Shown here one piece after another: positions 38,726 through 47,753 of a stretch of DNA of 64,000 nt. The stretch covers positions 186,001 through 250,000 of the forward strand of contig NZ_STGM01000003.1 in NCBI RefSeq assembly GCF_004854025.1. Reading direction: 5' to 3'. The position numbers were made by a program, and so were the translations under genes. Each line of letters starts with the position of its first letter. Position 1 is the first letter of the stretch. A model generated the notes under the pieces. That model had not been told where the DNA came from and made no database searches. It saw nothing but the letters and a program-made list of their open reading frames with translations. This stretch comes from Microbacterium hydrothermale. GTDB lineage: Bacteria > Actinomycetota > Actinomycetes > Actinomycetales > Microbacteriaceae.

Positions 38726-39835
38726 TCAGATGCGCGGCAGGAGGGCGCGCGCGTCGGCCGACGGCACGCCCGCGGCGACGAGCAGGTCGACCGCGAGCGG
38801 GCGCATCGCGGCGACGAGGTTGAGCTCGCCGATCCCGCCGTCGGGGAGGAGCCGCGCGGGGTCGAGGCGACGGGTGAGCGCGGTGAGGGCCTCGCGCGCC
38901 GCGGGCTCCATCGAGATGTCGTCGAGGCCGTCGCGCACGAGGGCGGCCGCCCGGGCGAGCTCGGCAAGCAGATCGGCGGGCACGGGGCGGGGCTGCCCAT
39001 CGGCGCAGAGATAGGCGGCGCGGCGCGCCACGACCCGCAGGTTGCGCGTCGCGAGGTCGAGGGCCTCCCGCACGCGCTCGTGGCGCTGCAGCTCGGCGCG
39101 CTGACGGCGCAGGAACGGTGAGATCCGCGCCACCTCGCGACCCGACTCCAACGACCCGCTCCACGCGTCGACATAGGTCTGCAGAGAACGCGCCCGTTCC
39201 AGACCGCGCTCCGCACGAGCCCGGTCGCCCTTGCGCAGGGCCCGCACGATCGTCGACATCGCGGCATCCATGGCGTCGAACAGCTCATCGGCGTCGCGCA
39301 GTTCCGTGCGCCGCAGCGTCCGCGGGATGAGGGCCGTCACCGCGAGCGCCGCGACACCGCCGATCGCCCCGTCGACGAGCCGCAGGAACGGTGCCCCCGA
39401 GACGAGCACGAGGGCGATGAGCGATTGCACGACGGCCGCCAGCGCGAATCCCGGCTGCGGCGAGAGGAAGCGCGCCACCACGAGCGTGACGGCCATCGCC
39501 ACGGCGATCTGCCACCAGCCGGCACCGGCGACGAGCAGCACGACCTCGGCGATCAGGATGCCGACGAGCATGCCCAGCACGGTCTCCGCGACGCGCCACG
39601 GTCGGGCATCGCGCACCAGCCCGAGGCTCGACACCGTCACGGTCGCGGCGAGCAGGGGCACCGGGTGACCGAGCACGAAGTGCGCGAAGGCGAACGCCGC
39701 CGTCGCGGCGACGACGATCTGGGCGATCGCGGGCACCGACTCGCGCACGCGGTGGACGCGCCGGGAGAGGGTGGACCTCCAGCGGGAACGAGGGACGACG
39801 ACCCCGACGGTCGTCGACGACTCGTCCGCGCTCAT
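38726..39835 (-). CDS. FUSC-family integral membrane protein
   Basis: A 369-residue protein with about six membrane helices in the first ~190 residues (IAQIVVAATAAFAFAHFVLG; VPLLAATVTVSSLGLV; AETVLGMLVGILIAEVVLL...) and a cytoplasmic helical half. VAETVLGMLVGI is the typical FUSC motif. The family includes fusaric-acid and aromatic-acid exporters, and here a half-size FUSC protein. Substrate unknown. Its ATG at 39835 overlaps the stop of the folate-binding protein by 4 bases. Confidence 0.82.
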   Translation of the reverse strand: MSADESSTTVGVVVPRSRWRSTLSRRVHRVRESVPAIAQIVVAATAAFAFAHFVLGHPVPLLAATVTVSSLGLVRDARPWRVAETVLGMLVGILIAEVVLLVAGAGWWQIAVAMAVTLVVARFLSPQPGFALAAVVQSLIALVLVSGAPFLRLVDGAIGGVAALAVTALIPRTLRRTELRDADELFDAMDAAMSTIVRALRKGDRARAERGLERARSLQTYVDAWSGSLESGREVARISPFLRRQRAELQRHERVREALDLATRNLRVVARRAAYLCADGQPRPVPADLLAELARAAALVRDGLDDISMEPAAREALTALTRRLDPARLLPDGGIGELNLVAAMRPLAVDLLVAAGVPSADARALLPRI

Positions 39836-40926
39836 TCCTGGGTGCTGCTGCGGCGGCGGCCCAGGCGCGGCAGGCGCGGAACGTCCGCCGTCGCACCGGC
39901 ATCCGCGGGGACGATGGTCTCGGCGGACGCGGCGAGCGGACCGTCGGCGGTCATGACGACGAGCGGCACCCCGTCCGCGGCGGTGCGCTTGACCAGGGCC
40001 AGGGCGATCGGCCCCTCCTCGTGGTGCACCGCGACCGAGGTGATGGTGCCGACCACAACGTCACCGGCGAGGACCTCGTCGCCCCGGACGGGGAGCAGAT
40101 TGTCGCTGCCGTCGAGCTGAAGGGCCACGACGCGGCGCGGCGGGTGCCCGAGATTGTGCACCTTCGCCACCGTCTCCTGACCGCGGTAGCACCCCTTCGA
40201 CAGGTGCACCGCGGTGCGCAGCCAGTCCATCTCGTGCGGGAGCAGACGCTCGTCGGCGTCCACCCCGACGCGCGGGCGCCACGCGGCCACCCGCAACGCC
40301 TCGACCGCGTCGAGGCCGGCCAACGACAGCTCGCTGCGCACGGCGGCGTCGAGCAGTCGCTCGAACTCCGCGGCATCCACCACGGCCTCCGCCCAGTCGC
40401 GTTCGGCGCCGGGGTGCGGCTCGACGCGGGCGTACGCCCAGCCGCCGGGAGAGACCTCCGGCCACGGGTCGACCCAGACGGGCGCGACGGTGCGGAGGCC
40501 CGCCACCGCCTCGCGCGTGCCGCCGACCACGAAGAGATCGTCGGAGCGTTCGCGCACCTCCACCCGCAGGCGGAAGCGCATGCGGGTCAACCACGCGGCC
40601 AGCGCCTCGGCGTCGGTGGCGTCCACGATCAGCCAGGTGGTCTCTCCGTCGTCGATGACGGATGCCGCGTGCTCGACCCGTCCCTGCGGGTCGAGGATCA
40701 ACATCTCGGTCGACACCCCCGGCGCCAGGTGCGTGAGCGCCTGCGACGACAGCGAGTCGAGCCAGCTGCGGCGGTCGTCTCCGCTCACCGAGATCACGCG
40801 CCTGTCGCCGAGCGGGGCGAGGGCGCGACCGGAGGCGAGCTTGCGCTGCTCCGCGACCGGAGAACCGACGTGGCGGAGTCCCCGCTCGTCGATCACGGCA
40901 CCGGGGACGTCGGCGAGGGTGCTCAT
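39832..40926 (-). CDS. ygfZ: Folate-binding protein YgfZ/GcvT-like (Fe-S cluster assembly)
   Basis: A 364-residue protein of the YgfZ/IbaG-independent GcvT superfamily. The signature KGCYRGQETVAKVHN (K-G-C-[YF]-x-G-Q-E) with the reactive cysteine is intact, and the GcvT-like N-terminal domain has DPQGRVEHAASVI. It binds tetrahydrofolate and assists repair or assembly of Fe-S enzymes. The ATG at 40926 follows the nitrobindin-like stop by one base and the gene overlaps FUSC by 4 bases, so these are co-transcribed. Confidence 0.9.
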   Translation of the reverse strand: MSTLADVPGAVIDERGLRHVGSPVAEQRKLASGRALAPLGDRRVISVSGDDRRSWLDSLSSQALTHLAPGVSTEMLILDPQGRVEHAASVIDDGETTWLIVDATDAEALAAWLTRMRFRLRVEVRERSDDLFVVGGTREAVAGLRTVAPVWVDPWPEVSPGGWAYARVEPHPGAERDWAEAVVDAAEFERLLDAAVRSELSLAGLDAVEALRVAAWRPRVGVDADERLLPHEMDWLRTAVHLSKGCYRGQETVAKVHNLGHPPRRVVALQLDGSDNLLPVRGDEVLAGDVVVGTITSVAVHHEEGPIALALVKRTAADGVPLVVMTADGPLAASAETIVPADAGATADVPRLPRLGRRRSSTQE

Positions 40927-40927
40927 G

Positions 40928-41527
40928 TCACTCCGCCCGGGCGAGACGCGCCGACGCGTGGGAGCCGAGCTCCCGGCCGAGAGCGGCGATGTCCCACGCC
41001 CACAGGAGGTGGTTGTCGACGAGACCGTACAGGCGCGTCGCCGCGGCATAAGGCTTCGCGCCGGCCGTGCGCACGACGGCATCCGTCGCCAGATCGATGC
41101 GCGGGCCCTTCACCTGGCCGACGTACAGCTCGAGCACGCCGTCGGCGTGGGCGAGGCTCACCTCGAGGTCGAAGCCGCCGTCGGCGTTGCGCAGCGCCTC
41201 GACGTCGTCGGCGGTGCGCTCGACGGCGGGCGCCGTCGGTGGCAGCAGAGCGGGACCGGCGTCGGCGTCGCCGACGGGCCGCGCCAGTCGCCAGTAGCCG
41301 ATCTCGGAGACCAGGGGGCGGCGCTCGTCACCCTCGAGGAGCCAGGCGTCGGCCGAGTAGTTGAGGAAGGCGCCGCCGTCGTGGCTGAAGCTCACGCGAT
41401 GCGCGAACTCGCCCGAGAAGGTGCGTCCGTCGGCCTCGTAGTCGATGACGCCGGTGCCCTCCCAGACACCGACGAGCCACGACAGGGGGACGAGGTCGGC
41501 CGGAAGGTCGGTCGGAATCTCGATCAC
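40928..41527 (-). CDS. Nitrobindin-like heme-binding beta-barrel (FABP-like, DUF1794)
   Basis: A 199-residue protein from a GTG at 41527. LVGVWEGTGVIDY holds the GxWxGxG signature of nitrobindins. The barrel strands follow, and GRELGSHASARL near the C-terminus contains the histidine expected as the heme ligand. It may bind heme and react with nitric oxide or peroxynitrite. A loop of acidic and proline residues (about 90-105) is longer than usual. First gene of the unit with ygfZ and FUSC. Confidence 0.83.
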   Translation of the reverse strand: MIEIPTDLPADLVPLSWLVGVWEGTGVIDYEADGRTFSGEFAHRVSFSHDGGAFLNYSADAWLLEGDERRPLVSEIGYWRLARPVGDADAGPALLPPTAPAVERTADDVEALRNADGGFDLEVSLAHADGVLELYVGQVKGPRIDLATDAVVRTAGAKPYAAATRLYGLVDNHLLWAWDIAALGRELGSHASARLARAE

Positions 41528-41535
41528 GGGAGCGC

Positions 41536-41649
41536 TCAGCGCTGGCCGCGATAGAGGTTCCAGATGACCGTTCCCGACACGAAGGCGATCGCCAGCGAGG
41601 CGAGGCCGAGAAGTCCCACGAAGAACAGTTCGAGCGCGAGGAGGTCCAT
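41536..41649 (-). CDS. 37-residue single-helix membrane protein
   Basis: A 37-codon ORF starting MDLLALELFFVGLLGL and ending WNLYRGQR. Almost the whole chain is one membrane helix with a basic C-terminal end. It lies 8 bases upstream of the nitrobindin-like gene and 9 bases downstream of the next small gene, in frame with normal codon bias, which supports that it is expressed from the same mRNA. No family is known to me; the composition looks like other conserved one-helix proteins of Microbacteriaceae. The ribosome site is weak. Confidence 0.6.
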   Translation of the reverse strand: MDLLALELFFVGLLGLASLAIAFVSGTVIWNLYRGQR

Positions 41650-41658
41650 GCTTCGATC

Positions 41659-41949
41659 TTAGAGGGCGGCGAGCTGCGCGAGCGCGAAACCGGCCGTGAT
41701 GACGCCGAGGACGACGAGGGCGCCGAGGCTGCTCAGCGCCATGCGCTGGATGAAGGCCTGCGACCGGCCGTACCAGAGCTGCACGGCGAACGCCGCGATG
41801 ATGCAACCGCCGAGGGCGACGCTGATCCACTGGGCGCGCCATCCCGCCGGGGCGAACAGACCGATCGCCACCCCGGCCAGAGCGGCGAGCACCCAGACGG
41901 CGACGATCCCGCCGAAGGTGCGTCGGGGGGTGAGGTCGGGAGTCGACAT
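41659..41949 (-). CDS. Small membrane protein, hypothetical
   Basis: A 96-residue protein with three membrane segments (about 15-32, 39-58, 70-94) and short polar connectors (APAGWRAQW, WYGRSQAFIQRM). No catalytic motif. GGGGG just ahead of the ATG at 41949 serves as ribosome site. First gene of the minus-strand run 41949 to 38726. Function unknown. Confidence 0.7.
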   Translation of the reverse strand: MSTPDLTPRRTFGGIVAVWVLAALAGVAIGLFAPAGWRAQWISVALGGCIIAAFAVQLWYGRSQAFIQRMALSSLGALVVLGVITAGFALAQLAAL

Positions 41950-42023
41950 GCCCCCATCATCACTCAGAGGGCGTCGCGGATGCACGCGAAGCGCCGGTGA
42001 CGGTGGGGCGCGGCGCCTCACCC

Positions 42024-42029
42024 TAAGAT
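42024..42029 (+). promoter_or_regulatory. -10 element of the GlnR-like gene
   Basis: TAAGAT, 6 bases before an in-frame GTG at 42036 and 36 bases before the TTG at 42066, so transcription should begin near 42036. Confidence 0.5.
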
Positions 42030-42065
42030 GATCGGGTGCGCGGCAGGCCGCGCGGGGAGGTCCAC

Positions 42066-42758
42066 TTGGCTCAGCTTCTCGTTCTCAGCTCCGCCCCCGG
42101 CGGCGGTGCGGCGTTGCCCGCGCTCGAACTGCTGAGCCACCGCGTGCGCCAGATCCCCGCCGAGGCGGCGCAGCTGATCAACGCGCCCAGCGCCGACGTC
42201 ATCTTCATCGACGCGCGCTTCGACCTCGTCGGCGCGAAGTCGCTGTGCAAGATCATGTCGACCACCGGTGTCGAAGCCCCCCTGGTGCTCATCGTCACCG
42301 AGGGCGGTCTGACGGCCGTCTCTACCGACTGGGGAATCGACGACGTCGTGCTCGTGGGCGCGGGCCCCGCCGAGATCGACGCGCGCATCCGCCTCGCGAT
42401 GGGCCGGCGCACGGTCGACCAGGTGTCGACGCGCATCCAGACCTCCGGAATCACGATCGACGAGTCGTCGTACTCGGCGAAGGTGCACGGCAAGCCGCTC
42501 GACCTGACCTACAAGGAGTTCCAGCTCCTGCACTTCTTCGCCACGCACCCCTCCCGCGTGTTCACGCGCGAGCAGCTGCTCAGCGAGGTGTGGGGGTACG
42601 ACTACTTCGGCGGCACCCGCACGGTCGACGTGCACGTGCGACGGCTGCGCGCGAAGCTCGGCGATCTCGAGCAGCTGATCGGCACCGTGCGCAACGTCGG
42701 ATACCGGTTCAACGTCTACGAGGACGACGCGCCCGCGGCGGCATCCGCCCCCGCCTGA
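42066..42758 (+). CDS. Winged-helix response regulator, GlnR-like
   Basis: A 230-residue protein from a TTG at 42066, with GGGGAGG five bases ahead; a leaderless GTG at 42036 would add ten residues. The receiver part is of the atypical GlnR kind: [16 protein letters not shown] keeps the aspartate but the usual acidic pocket and lysine are missing, so it is probably not phosphorylated. The C-terminal winged helix ([43 protein letters not shown]) is standard OmpR type. In Actinobacteria GlnR controls nitrogen genes and interacts with phosphate control. No kinase is adjacent; ppk1 follows. Confidence 0.8.
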   Translation: MAQLLVLSSAPGGGAALPALELLSHRVRQIPAEAAQLINAPSADVIFIDARFDLVGAKSLCKIMSTTGVEAPLVLIVTEGGLTAVSTDWGIDDVVLVGAGPAEIDARIRLAMGRRTVDQVSTRIQTSGITIDESSYSAKVHGKPLDLTYKEFQLLHFFATHPSRVFTREQLLSEVWGYDYFGGTRTVDVHVRRLRAKLGDLEQLIGTVRNVGYRFNVYEDDAPAAASAPA

Positions 42759-42775
42759 CCCGAGCGGAACCGCGT

Positions 42776-42793
42776 GTTCACTCCCGTGTCACC
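42776..42793 (+). promoter_or_regulatory. PHO-box candidate before ppk1
   Basis: GTTCACT at 42776 and TGTCACC at 42787 repeat at an 11-base interval; TCAC is exact in both. A weak -10 (AATGAT, 42803-42808) lies six bases before the ppk1 ATG. Match is moderate. Confidence 0.4.
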
Positions 42794-42814
42794 GACCCCT
42801 GCAATGATGTGGGG

Positions 42815-44983
42815 ATGATGGAACACGACGCGCTGGATGCCGGGCTCGGCGACGCCGACGACGACGACTTCGACGAGGCCGTCGAGGCCGAGGACGACCA
42901 GCTGCCCGACCACCGCTACCTCGACCGCGAGCTGAGCTGGCTGGCGTTCAACCAGCGCGTGCTCGAACTCGCCGAAGACCCCACCGTGCCGGTCCTGGAG
43001 CGGGCGAACTTCCTCGCCATCTTCGCCAGCAACCTCGACGAGTTCTTCATGGTGCGCGTCGCGGGTCTGAAGCGTCGCATCGTGACGGGCCTGGCCGTCC
43101 CCACCAACGTGGGCCGTGCGCCGCTCGACGTGCTCGCCGACATCTCGGCCGAGGCCCACCGCCTGCAGCTGCGCCACGCCGCCGCCTGGACCGAGAAGGT
43201 GCGTCCCGCCCTCGCCGAGGCCGGCATCGAGGTCGTCACCTGGGACTCGCTCGACGACGACACCGCGGCCCGCCTGACCGAGTACTTCCAGCGCAACGTC
43301 TTCCCCGTGCTCATGCCGCTGGCCGTCGACCCGGCGCACCCGTTCCCCTACATCTCGGGGCTGTCGCTGAACCTCGCCATCCGCATCCGCAACGCCCGCA
43401 CCGGGCGGCAGGAGTTCGCGCGTCTCAAGGTGCCGCCCATGCTCCCGCGCTTCGTCGAGGTCGCCGGCGACGGTCCGGGCGTGCGCTACCTCCCCCTCGA
43501 AGAGCTCATCTCCAACCACCTCGGCGACCTCTTCCCCGGGATGGAGGTGCTCGACCACCACGCGTTCCGCCTCACCCGCAACGAGGACATGACGATCGAG
43601 GAGGACGAGACCGAGAACCTGATCCAGGCTCTCGAGGCCGAGCTGCTCCGCCGCCGTTTCGGTCCGCCCATCCGTCTCGAGATCACCGACGACATGGACG
43701 ACGTCACGCGCGACCTGCTGCTGAGCGAACTCGACATCACCGACCAGGAGGTCTACCGCCTCCCCGGCTCCCTCGATCTGCGCGGCCTGTTCGACCTGTC
43801 GCGCATCGACCGTCCCGACCTGCACTACCCGCCCCACGTGCCCAAGACGGCGCTGGCCTTCCAGCCGCCCGAGCAGAACGGCCGCGCCGACCTGTTCGGC
43901 GCGATCCGCAAGGGCGACGTGCTCGTGCACCACCCGTACGAGTCGTTCGCGACGAGTGTGCAGGCCTTCCTCGAGCAGGCCGCGCGCGACCCGCACGTGC
44001 TCGCCATCAAGCAGACGCTGTACCGCACCTCGGGCGACAGCCCCATCGTGCAGGCACTCATCGACGCGGCAGAGGCCGGCAAGCAGGTGCTCGCCCTCGT
44101 CGAGGTCAAGGCGCGCTTCGACGAGGCGAACAACATCGTGTGGGCGCGCAAGCTCGAGAAGGCGGGCGTGCACGTGGTCTACGGCCTCGTCGGCCTCAAG
44201 ACCCACTGCAAGCTCGCTCTCGTCATCCGCGAAGAAGAGGGGCGCCTGCGCCACTACAGCCACGTCGGCACGGGCAACTACAACCCCAAGACCAGTCGCA
44301 TCTACGAGGACTTCGGCCTCTTCACCGTCGACGACCAGGTCGGTCGCGACCTCACGCGTCTTTTCAACGAGCTCAGCGGCTACGCGATCGAGAAGAAGTT
44401 CAAGCGCCTCCTCGTCGCCCCTCTGCACCTGCGCAAGGGGCTGCTGCGTCACATCGACAAGGAGCGGCAGAACGCCCTCGCCGGCAAGCCGTCGGGCGTG
44501 CGCATCAAGGTCAACTCGATGGTCGACGAGCAGATCATCGACGCGCTCTACCGCGCCAGCCAGGCCGGGGTGCCCGTGGAGGTGTGGGTGCGCGGCATCT
44601 GCTCGATCAAGCCCGGTGTCGCGGGCATGAGCGAGAACATCACCGTGCGCTCGATCCTCGGCCGCTACCTGGAGCACTCACGCATCTTCTCGTTCGCGAA
44701 CGACGGCGACCCGCAGGTGTTCATCGGCAGCGCCGACATGATGCACCGCAACCTCGACCGCCGCGTCGAGGCGCTCGTCCGGGTGGTCGACGAGGCGCAG
44801 GTGCGCGAGCTGACGACACTGTTCGACCTCGCGATGAACGACGGCACCAGTTCCTGGCACCTCGGTTCCGAGGGCGAATGGACGCGGCACAGCACCGACG
44901 CCGAGGGCGCTCCCCTGGTCGACCTGCAGGAGCACACGATGGCGCTCGTGCAGCGCAAGCGGCGCGCGCGGACGGCGCGGTGA
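42815..44983 (+). CDS. ppk1: Polyphosphate kinase 1
   Basis: A 722-residue PPK1 that reversibly makes polyphosphate from ATP. Acidic head of ~25 residues, then the N-domain ([19 protein letters not shown]), and the two PLD-like catalytic domains: [36 protein letters not shown] with the phosphorylated histidine of the family, and [14 protein letters not shown]. The second PLD half has the [17 protein letters not shown] block. ATG ATG at 42815/42818. Its stop overlaps the NUDIX gene start (GTGA). ppk1-mutT1 is also the M. tuberculosis order. Probably under phosphate control. Confidence 0.95.
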   Translation: MMEHDALDAGLGDADDDDFDEAVEAEDDQLPDHRYLDRELSWLAFNQRVLELAEDPTVPVLERANFLAIFASNLDEFFMVRVAGLKRRIVTGLAVPTNVGRAPLDVLADISAEAHRLQLRHAAAWTEKVRPALAEAGIEVVTWDSLDDDTAARLTEYFQRNVFPVLMPLAVDPAHPFPYISGLSLNLAIRIRNARTGRQEFARLKVPPMLPRFVEVAGDGPGVRYLPLEELISNHLGDLFPGMEVLDHHAFRLTRNEDMTIEEDETENLIQALEAELLRRRFGPPIRLEITDDMDDVTRDLLLSELDITDQEVYRLPGSLDLRGLFDLSRIDRPDLHYPPHVPKTALAFQPPEQNGRADLFGAIRKGDVLVHHPYESFATSVQAFLEQAARDPHVLAIKQTLYRTSGDSPIVQALIDAAEAGKQVLALVEVKARFDEANNIVWARKLEKAGVHVVYGLVGLKTHCKLALVIREEEGRLRHYSHVGTGNYNPKTSRIYEDFGLFTVDDQVGRDLTRLFNELSGYAIEKKFKRLLVAPLHLRKGLLRHIDKERQNALAGKPSGVRIKVNSMVDEQIIDALYRASQAGVPVEVWVRGICSIKPGVAGMSENITVRSILGRYLEHSRIFSFANDGDPQVFIGSADMMHRNLDRRVEALVRVVDEAQVRELTTLFDLAMNDGTSSWHLGSEGEWTRHSTDAEGAPLVDLQEHTMALVQRKRRARTAR

Positions 44984-45918
44984 CCGAGACCGCCGTCTAC
45001 GCCGCGGGCGGTGTCGTGTGGCGGGTGATCGAGGGCAAGCTCCGCATCCTCCTCATCCACCGCACGAAGTACCGCGACCTCACGCTGCCCAAGGGCAAGG
45101 TCGACCCCGGTGAGACCCTCGCCGAGACCGCCGTGCGCGAGATCCGCGAAGAAACCGGCATCCGTGTCGCCCTGGGCGTCCCCGTGGGGGTGTCGAGATA
45201 TCGGATGCCGAACGGCCGGACGAAGATCGTGCACTACTGGGCGGCCGAAGCGACCGACGCGGCCGTGCGCACCTCGTCGTTCGTGCCGAACAAAGAGGTC
45301 GCCGCGATCGAGTGGGTGAGTCTGAAGAAGGCGCGGAAGCGGCTGAGCTACCCCGTCGACATCGAGATCCTCGACGAGTTCTGCCGGATCGTCGACGAGG
45401 GCGCCCTGCCGACGTTCCCGATCGTCGTGCTGCGGCACGCGAAGGCGCGGTCGCGCGAGGACTGGGAGGGCAGCGACACCGCCCGCCCGCTGACCACCCG
45501 CGGCCGACGCCAGGCCCAGGCGATCGTGGGGCCGCTGCTCGCGTTCGGGGTGCGTCGCGTGATCTCCAGCCCGGCGGAGCGCTGCGTCCGCACCGCCACG
45601 CCCATCGCCCAGGCGATCGGTCAGCGCGTGCAGTTCGCCGAGTCGATCAGCCAGGACGCCTGGGAAGACGGACGCGCCGACGCCCGGTCGGTGATCGGGC
45701 AGCGGGTGCGTTCGCGCAAGCCCGTCGTGCTCGCCAGCCACGGTCCCGTGCTGCCCGACATCCTGCACGAGCTCGCCCTGGCGACCGGCACCATGAGCGG
45801 CTCCTACCTCGGCAGCGCTTCGGCGCTCGAGCCCGCCGCGTTCTCGGTGGTGCACGTGCCGGTCGAGCACCCCGGCGCGGGCATCGTCGCGATCGAGACG
45901 CACGAACCACAGGTGTGA
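44980..45918 (+). CDS. NUDIX hydrolase fused to histidine phosphatase (MutT1-like)
   Basis: A 312-residue two-domain protein. N-terminal NUDIX domain with the box [23 protein letters not shown]-terminal SixA-type histidine phosphatase with VLRHAKARS (RHG motif) and [10 protein letters not shown] holding the second histidine. The same fusion, next to ppk1, is MutT1 (Rv2985) of M. tuberculosis, which degrades 8-oxo-dGTP and diadenosine polyphosphates to 8-oxo-dGMP or similar. The GTG start overlaps ppk1 by 4 bases; its own stop overlaps the PPTase start the same way. Co-translation with ppk1 links it to nucleotide or polyphosphate metabolism. Confidence 0.9.
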   Translation: MTETAVYAAGGVVWRVIEGKLRILLIHRTKYRDLTLPKGKVDPGETLAETAVREIREETGIRVALGVPVGVSRYRMPNGRTKIVHYWAAEATDAAVRTSSFVPNKEVAAIEWVSLKKARKRLSYPVDIEILDEFCRIVDEGALPTFPIVVLRHAKARSREDWEGSDTARPLTTRGRRQAQAIVGPLLAFGVRRVISSPAERCVRTATPIAQAIGQRVQFAESISQDAWEDGRADARSVIGQRVRSRKPVVLASHGPVLPDILHELALATGTMSGSYLGSASALEPAAFSVVHVPVEHPGAGIVAIETHEPQV

Positions 45919-46439
45919 CGCTTCCGCCCGGTGTCGAGGTGGCCTGGCGGGAGGTTCCCGCCGGCTCGCCCCGGCGCGATGCGTCGAGGGCCATCCTCGC
46001 TGAGCTGCTCCCCGGCGCGACCGTCTCGTCGCTCTGCGCCGCGTGCGGAGCCGATCACGGTCGCCCGCACGTGGAGGGGGCGGATGCCGCCGTCTCGGTC
46101 TCGTACGCACCGGGGTGGGCCGTGGTGGCGGTGACGCGGAACCACGCGCGGATCGGCGTCGATGCGGCCCCCGCCGGCGCCGCCGGCCTGGAGCGGATCC
46201 TCCCGCACGGCGGCGCGGATGCGATCGGATGGGCCCGCGTCGAGGCCGTGCTCAAGGCCGACGGACGAGGTCTCGCGGTCGATCCGGCGCGGGTGGAGGT
46301 GCGCGGTCAGGGTCCGGCCTGGACGGCCCGCATCCGACACGCGGCCGGTGACGGAGGCGTCGCGAGGAAACCTCGCGACTGGAACGGTGTCGACATCGAG
46401 GCCCCCGCGGGCCTCGTTGCCGCCATCGCCGTGCGCTGA
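45915..46439 (+). CDS. 4'-phosphopantetheinyl transferase superfamily protein
   Basis: A 174-residue short Sfp/AcpT-like protein from a GTG at 45915 that overlaps the upstream stop by 4 bases. LCAACGADHGRPHVEG (a CxxCG-DHG-KP-type element), SVSYAPGWAVVAVTRNHARIGVDA (the G-[VI]-D metal segment; the usual second acidic residue appears missing) and WARVEAVLKADGRGL (the WxxKEA-type motif) are visible. It would attach phosphopantetheine to the carrier domain (Ser554) of the Pls/PosA-type synthetase encoded on the opposite strand 1.3 kb away. Activity is uncertain because the acidic motifs are partly degenerate. Confidence 0.75.
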   Translation: MTLPPGVEVAWREVPAGSPRRDASRAILAELLPGATVSSLCAACGADHGRPHVEGADAAVSVSYAPGWAVVAVTRNHARIGVDAAPAGAAGLERILPHGGADAIGWARVEAVLKADGRGLAVDPARVEVRGQGPAWTARIRHAAGDGGVARKPRDWNGVDIEAPAGLVAAIAVR

Positions 46440-46454
46440 CGCTTAGCGCCACGC

Positions 46455-47753
46455 TCAGGGACGCGGAGGAAGCGCCTCGTGATCGATCCAGCGCGACAGG
46501 ACCGCCGCGGCATCCGCTCCCCCGGCCTGCTCGACGGCGTATCGGAAGTCATCGGTGGTGACCAGCCCGTGGCGGTGCTCGGCGGTCCAGGCGCGGAGGA
46601 GGTCGAAGAACGCACCGTCGCCGAGCGCACGACGGACCGCGTGCAGGGCGATCGCGCCGCGCTTGTACACGCGGTCGTCGAACATGTCATCGGGTCCGGG
46701 ATCGGCCAGCAGCAGATCGCGGGGCTTCGCCGCCAGACGGGCGTAGTTCTCGGCGACGCAGCTCTCGACGACGGCGGCACCGGACTGCTCCGACCACAGC
46801 CACTCCGCGTAACAGGCGAACCCCTCGTTCAGCCAGATGTCGCTCCAGCGAGCGAGACCGACGCTGTTGCCGAACCACTGGTGGGCGAGTTCGTGCGCCA
46901 CGAGCCGCTGGGCGGCGGGGACGAGGTGGTTCATGCCGAAGACGGCGAGGCCCTGGGCTTCGAGCGGGATCTCGAGCTCATCGGCCGTCACCACGAGGGT
47001 GCACGCCTCCTGGGGATACGGCCCGAACAACCGCTCGAAGAGACGCAGCATGTCGGGCACCGTCGAGAACGCCCGGTCGGCGGCCGCCGTCAGCGCGGGC
47101 GGGGCCGTGACGACCACGGCCGGTACGACGCCCTCCCCGCTGCCGGCGAGAGGGCGTGTCCGATAGGGGCCCACGTGCACCGCAGCGAGGTAGGTCGCCG
47201 TGGGGACGTCTGAGGTGAAAGTCGTCGTCACCCGTCCACCGCGGCGCGTGCTCGCCCCGGCGACGCCGGTGGCCGCGACCGTGTAGCCGTCGTCGACCGT
47301 GATCTCCATACGCATCGTCGCGCGGTTGTCGGGCCGGTCGTTGCACGGGAACCACGTGGGTGCGCCGATCGGCTGCCCCGCGACCAGCGCACCGTCGGTC
47401 AGCTCCTCCCACCCGACCGCGCCCCACCGCGAGCGCCGCGGAGCAGGAGCGCCCGCGTACGTCACCTCGACGTCGAAGGAGTCTCCCGCGGCGATCGACC
47501 CACCCGGGGTGACGCGCAGCAGGCGCGGTCCGGCGGCGTACCGCGCCGGCATCCCGTTCACCCGGACACGGCTCGTGCGCAGACCCACCAGGTCGAGTGC
47601 GAACGACGACAGCGCCTCGCGGGCGACGGCACGGATCGTCGCGACACCCTCGAGCCGGTTGGTGCGGACACGGTAGCCGAGCGTCAGATCGTACGAGAGC
47701 ACGTCGTACGACACGTCGCCGCTCTGCGGGGCGTATGGGTCGGCGGCGCTCAC
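46455..47753 (-). CDS. M1-family metallopeptidase (aminopeptidase N-like)
   Basis: A 432-residue gluzincin from a GTG at 47753 (GTGA overlap with the synthetase stop). The zinc site is complete: HELAHQWFGN and, 18 residues on, LNEGFACYAEW. The exopeptidase GXMEN motif that binds the N-terminal amino group is replaced by ELEIPLEAQGL, so it may not be a true aminopeptidase. No signal peptide is seen. Shorter than PepN (~850 residues) because the C-terminal helical domain is missing, which is normal for this actinobacterial branch. Translation coupled to the Pls/PosA gene suggests a joint function, perhaps processing of its product. Confidence 0.85.
   Translation of the reverse strand: MSAADPYAPQSGDVSYDVLSYDLTLGYRVRTNRLEGVATIRAVAREALSSFALDLVGLRTSRVRVNGMPARYAAGPRLLRVTPGGSIAAGDSFDVEVTYAGAPAPRRSRWGAVGWEELTDGALVAGQPIGAPTWFPCNDRPDNRATMRMEITVDDGYTVAATGVAGASTRRGGRVTTTFTSDVPTATYLAAVHVGPYRTRPLAGSGEGVVPAVVVTAPPALTAAADRAFSTVPDMLRLFERLFGPYPQEACTLVVTADELEIPLEAQGLAVFGMNHLVPAAQRLVAHELAHQWFGNSVGLARWSDIWLNEGFACYAEWLWSEQSGAAVVESCVAENYARLAAKPRDLLLADPGPDDMFDDRVYKRGAIALHAVRRALGDGAFFDLLRAWTAEHRHGLVTTDDFRYAVEQAGGADAAAVLSRWIDHEALPPRP

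Noticed and set aside
46298..46439. Possibility that the PPTase gene is a pseudogene
   Set aside because: The frame is intact, begins with a coupled GTG and keeps the main motifs; degeneracy of one acidic residue is not enough to call it broken.
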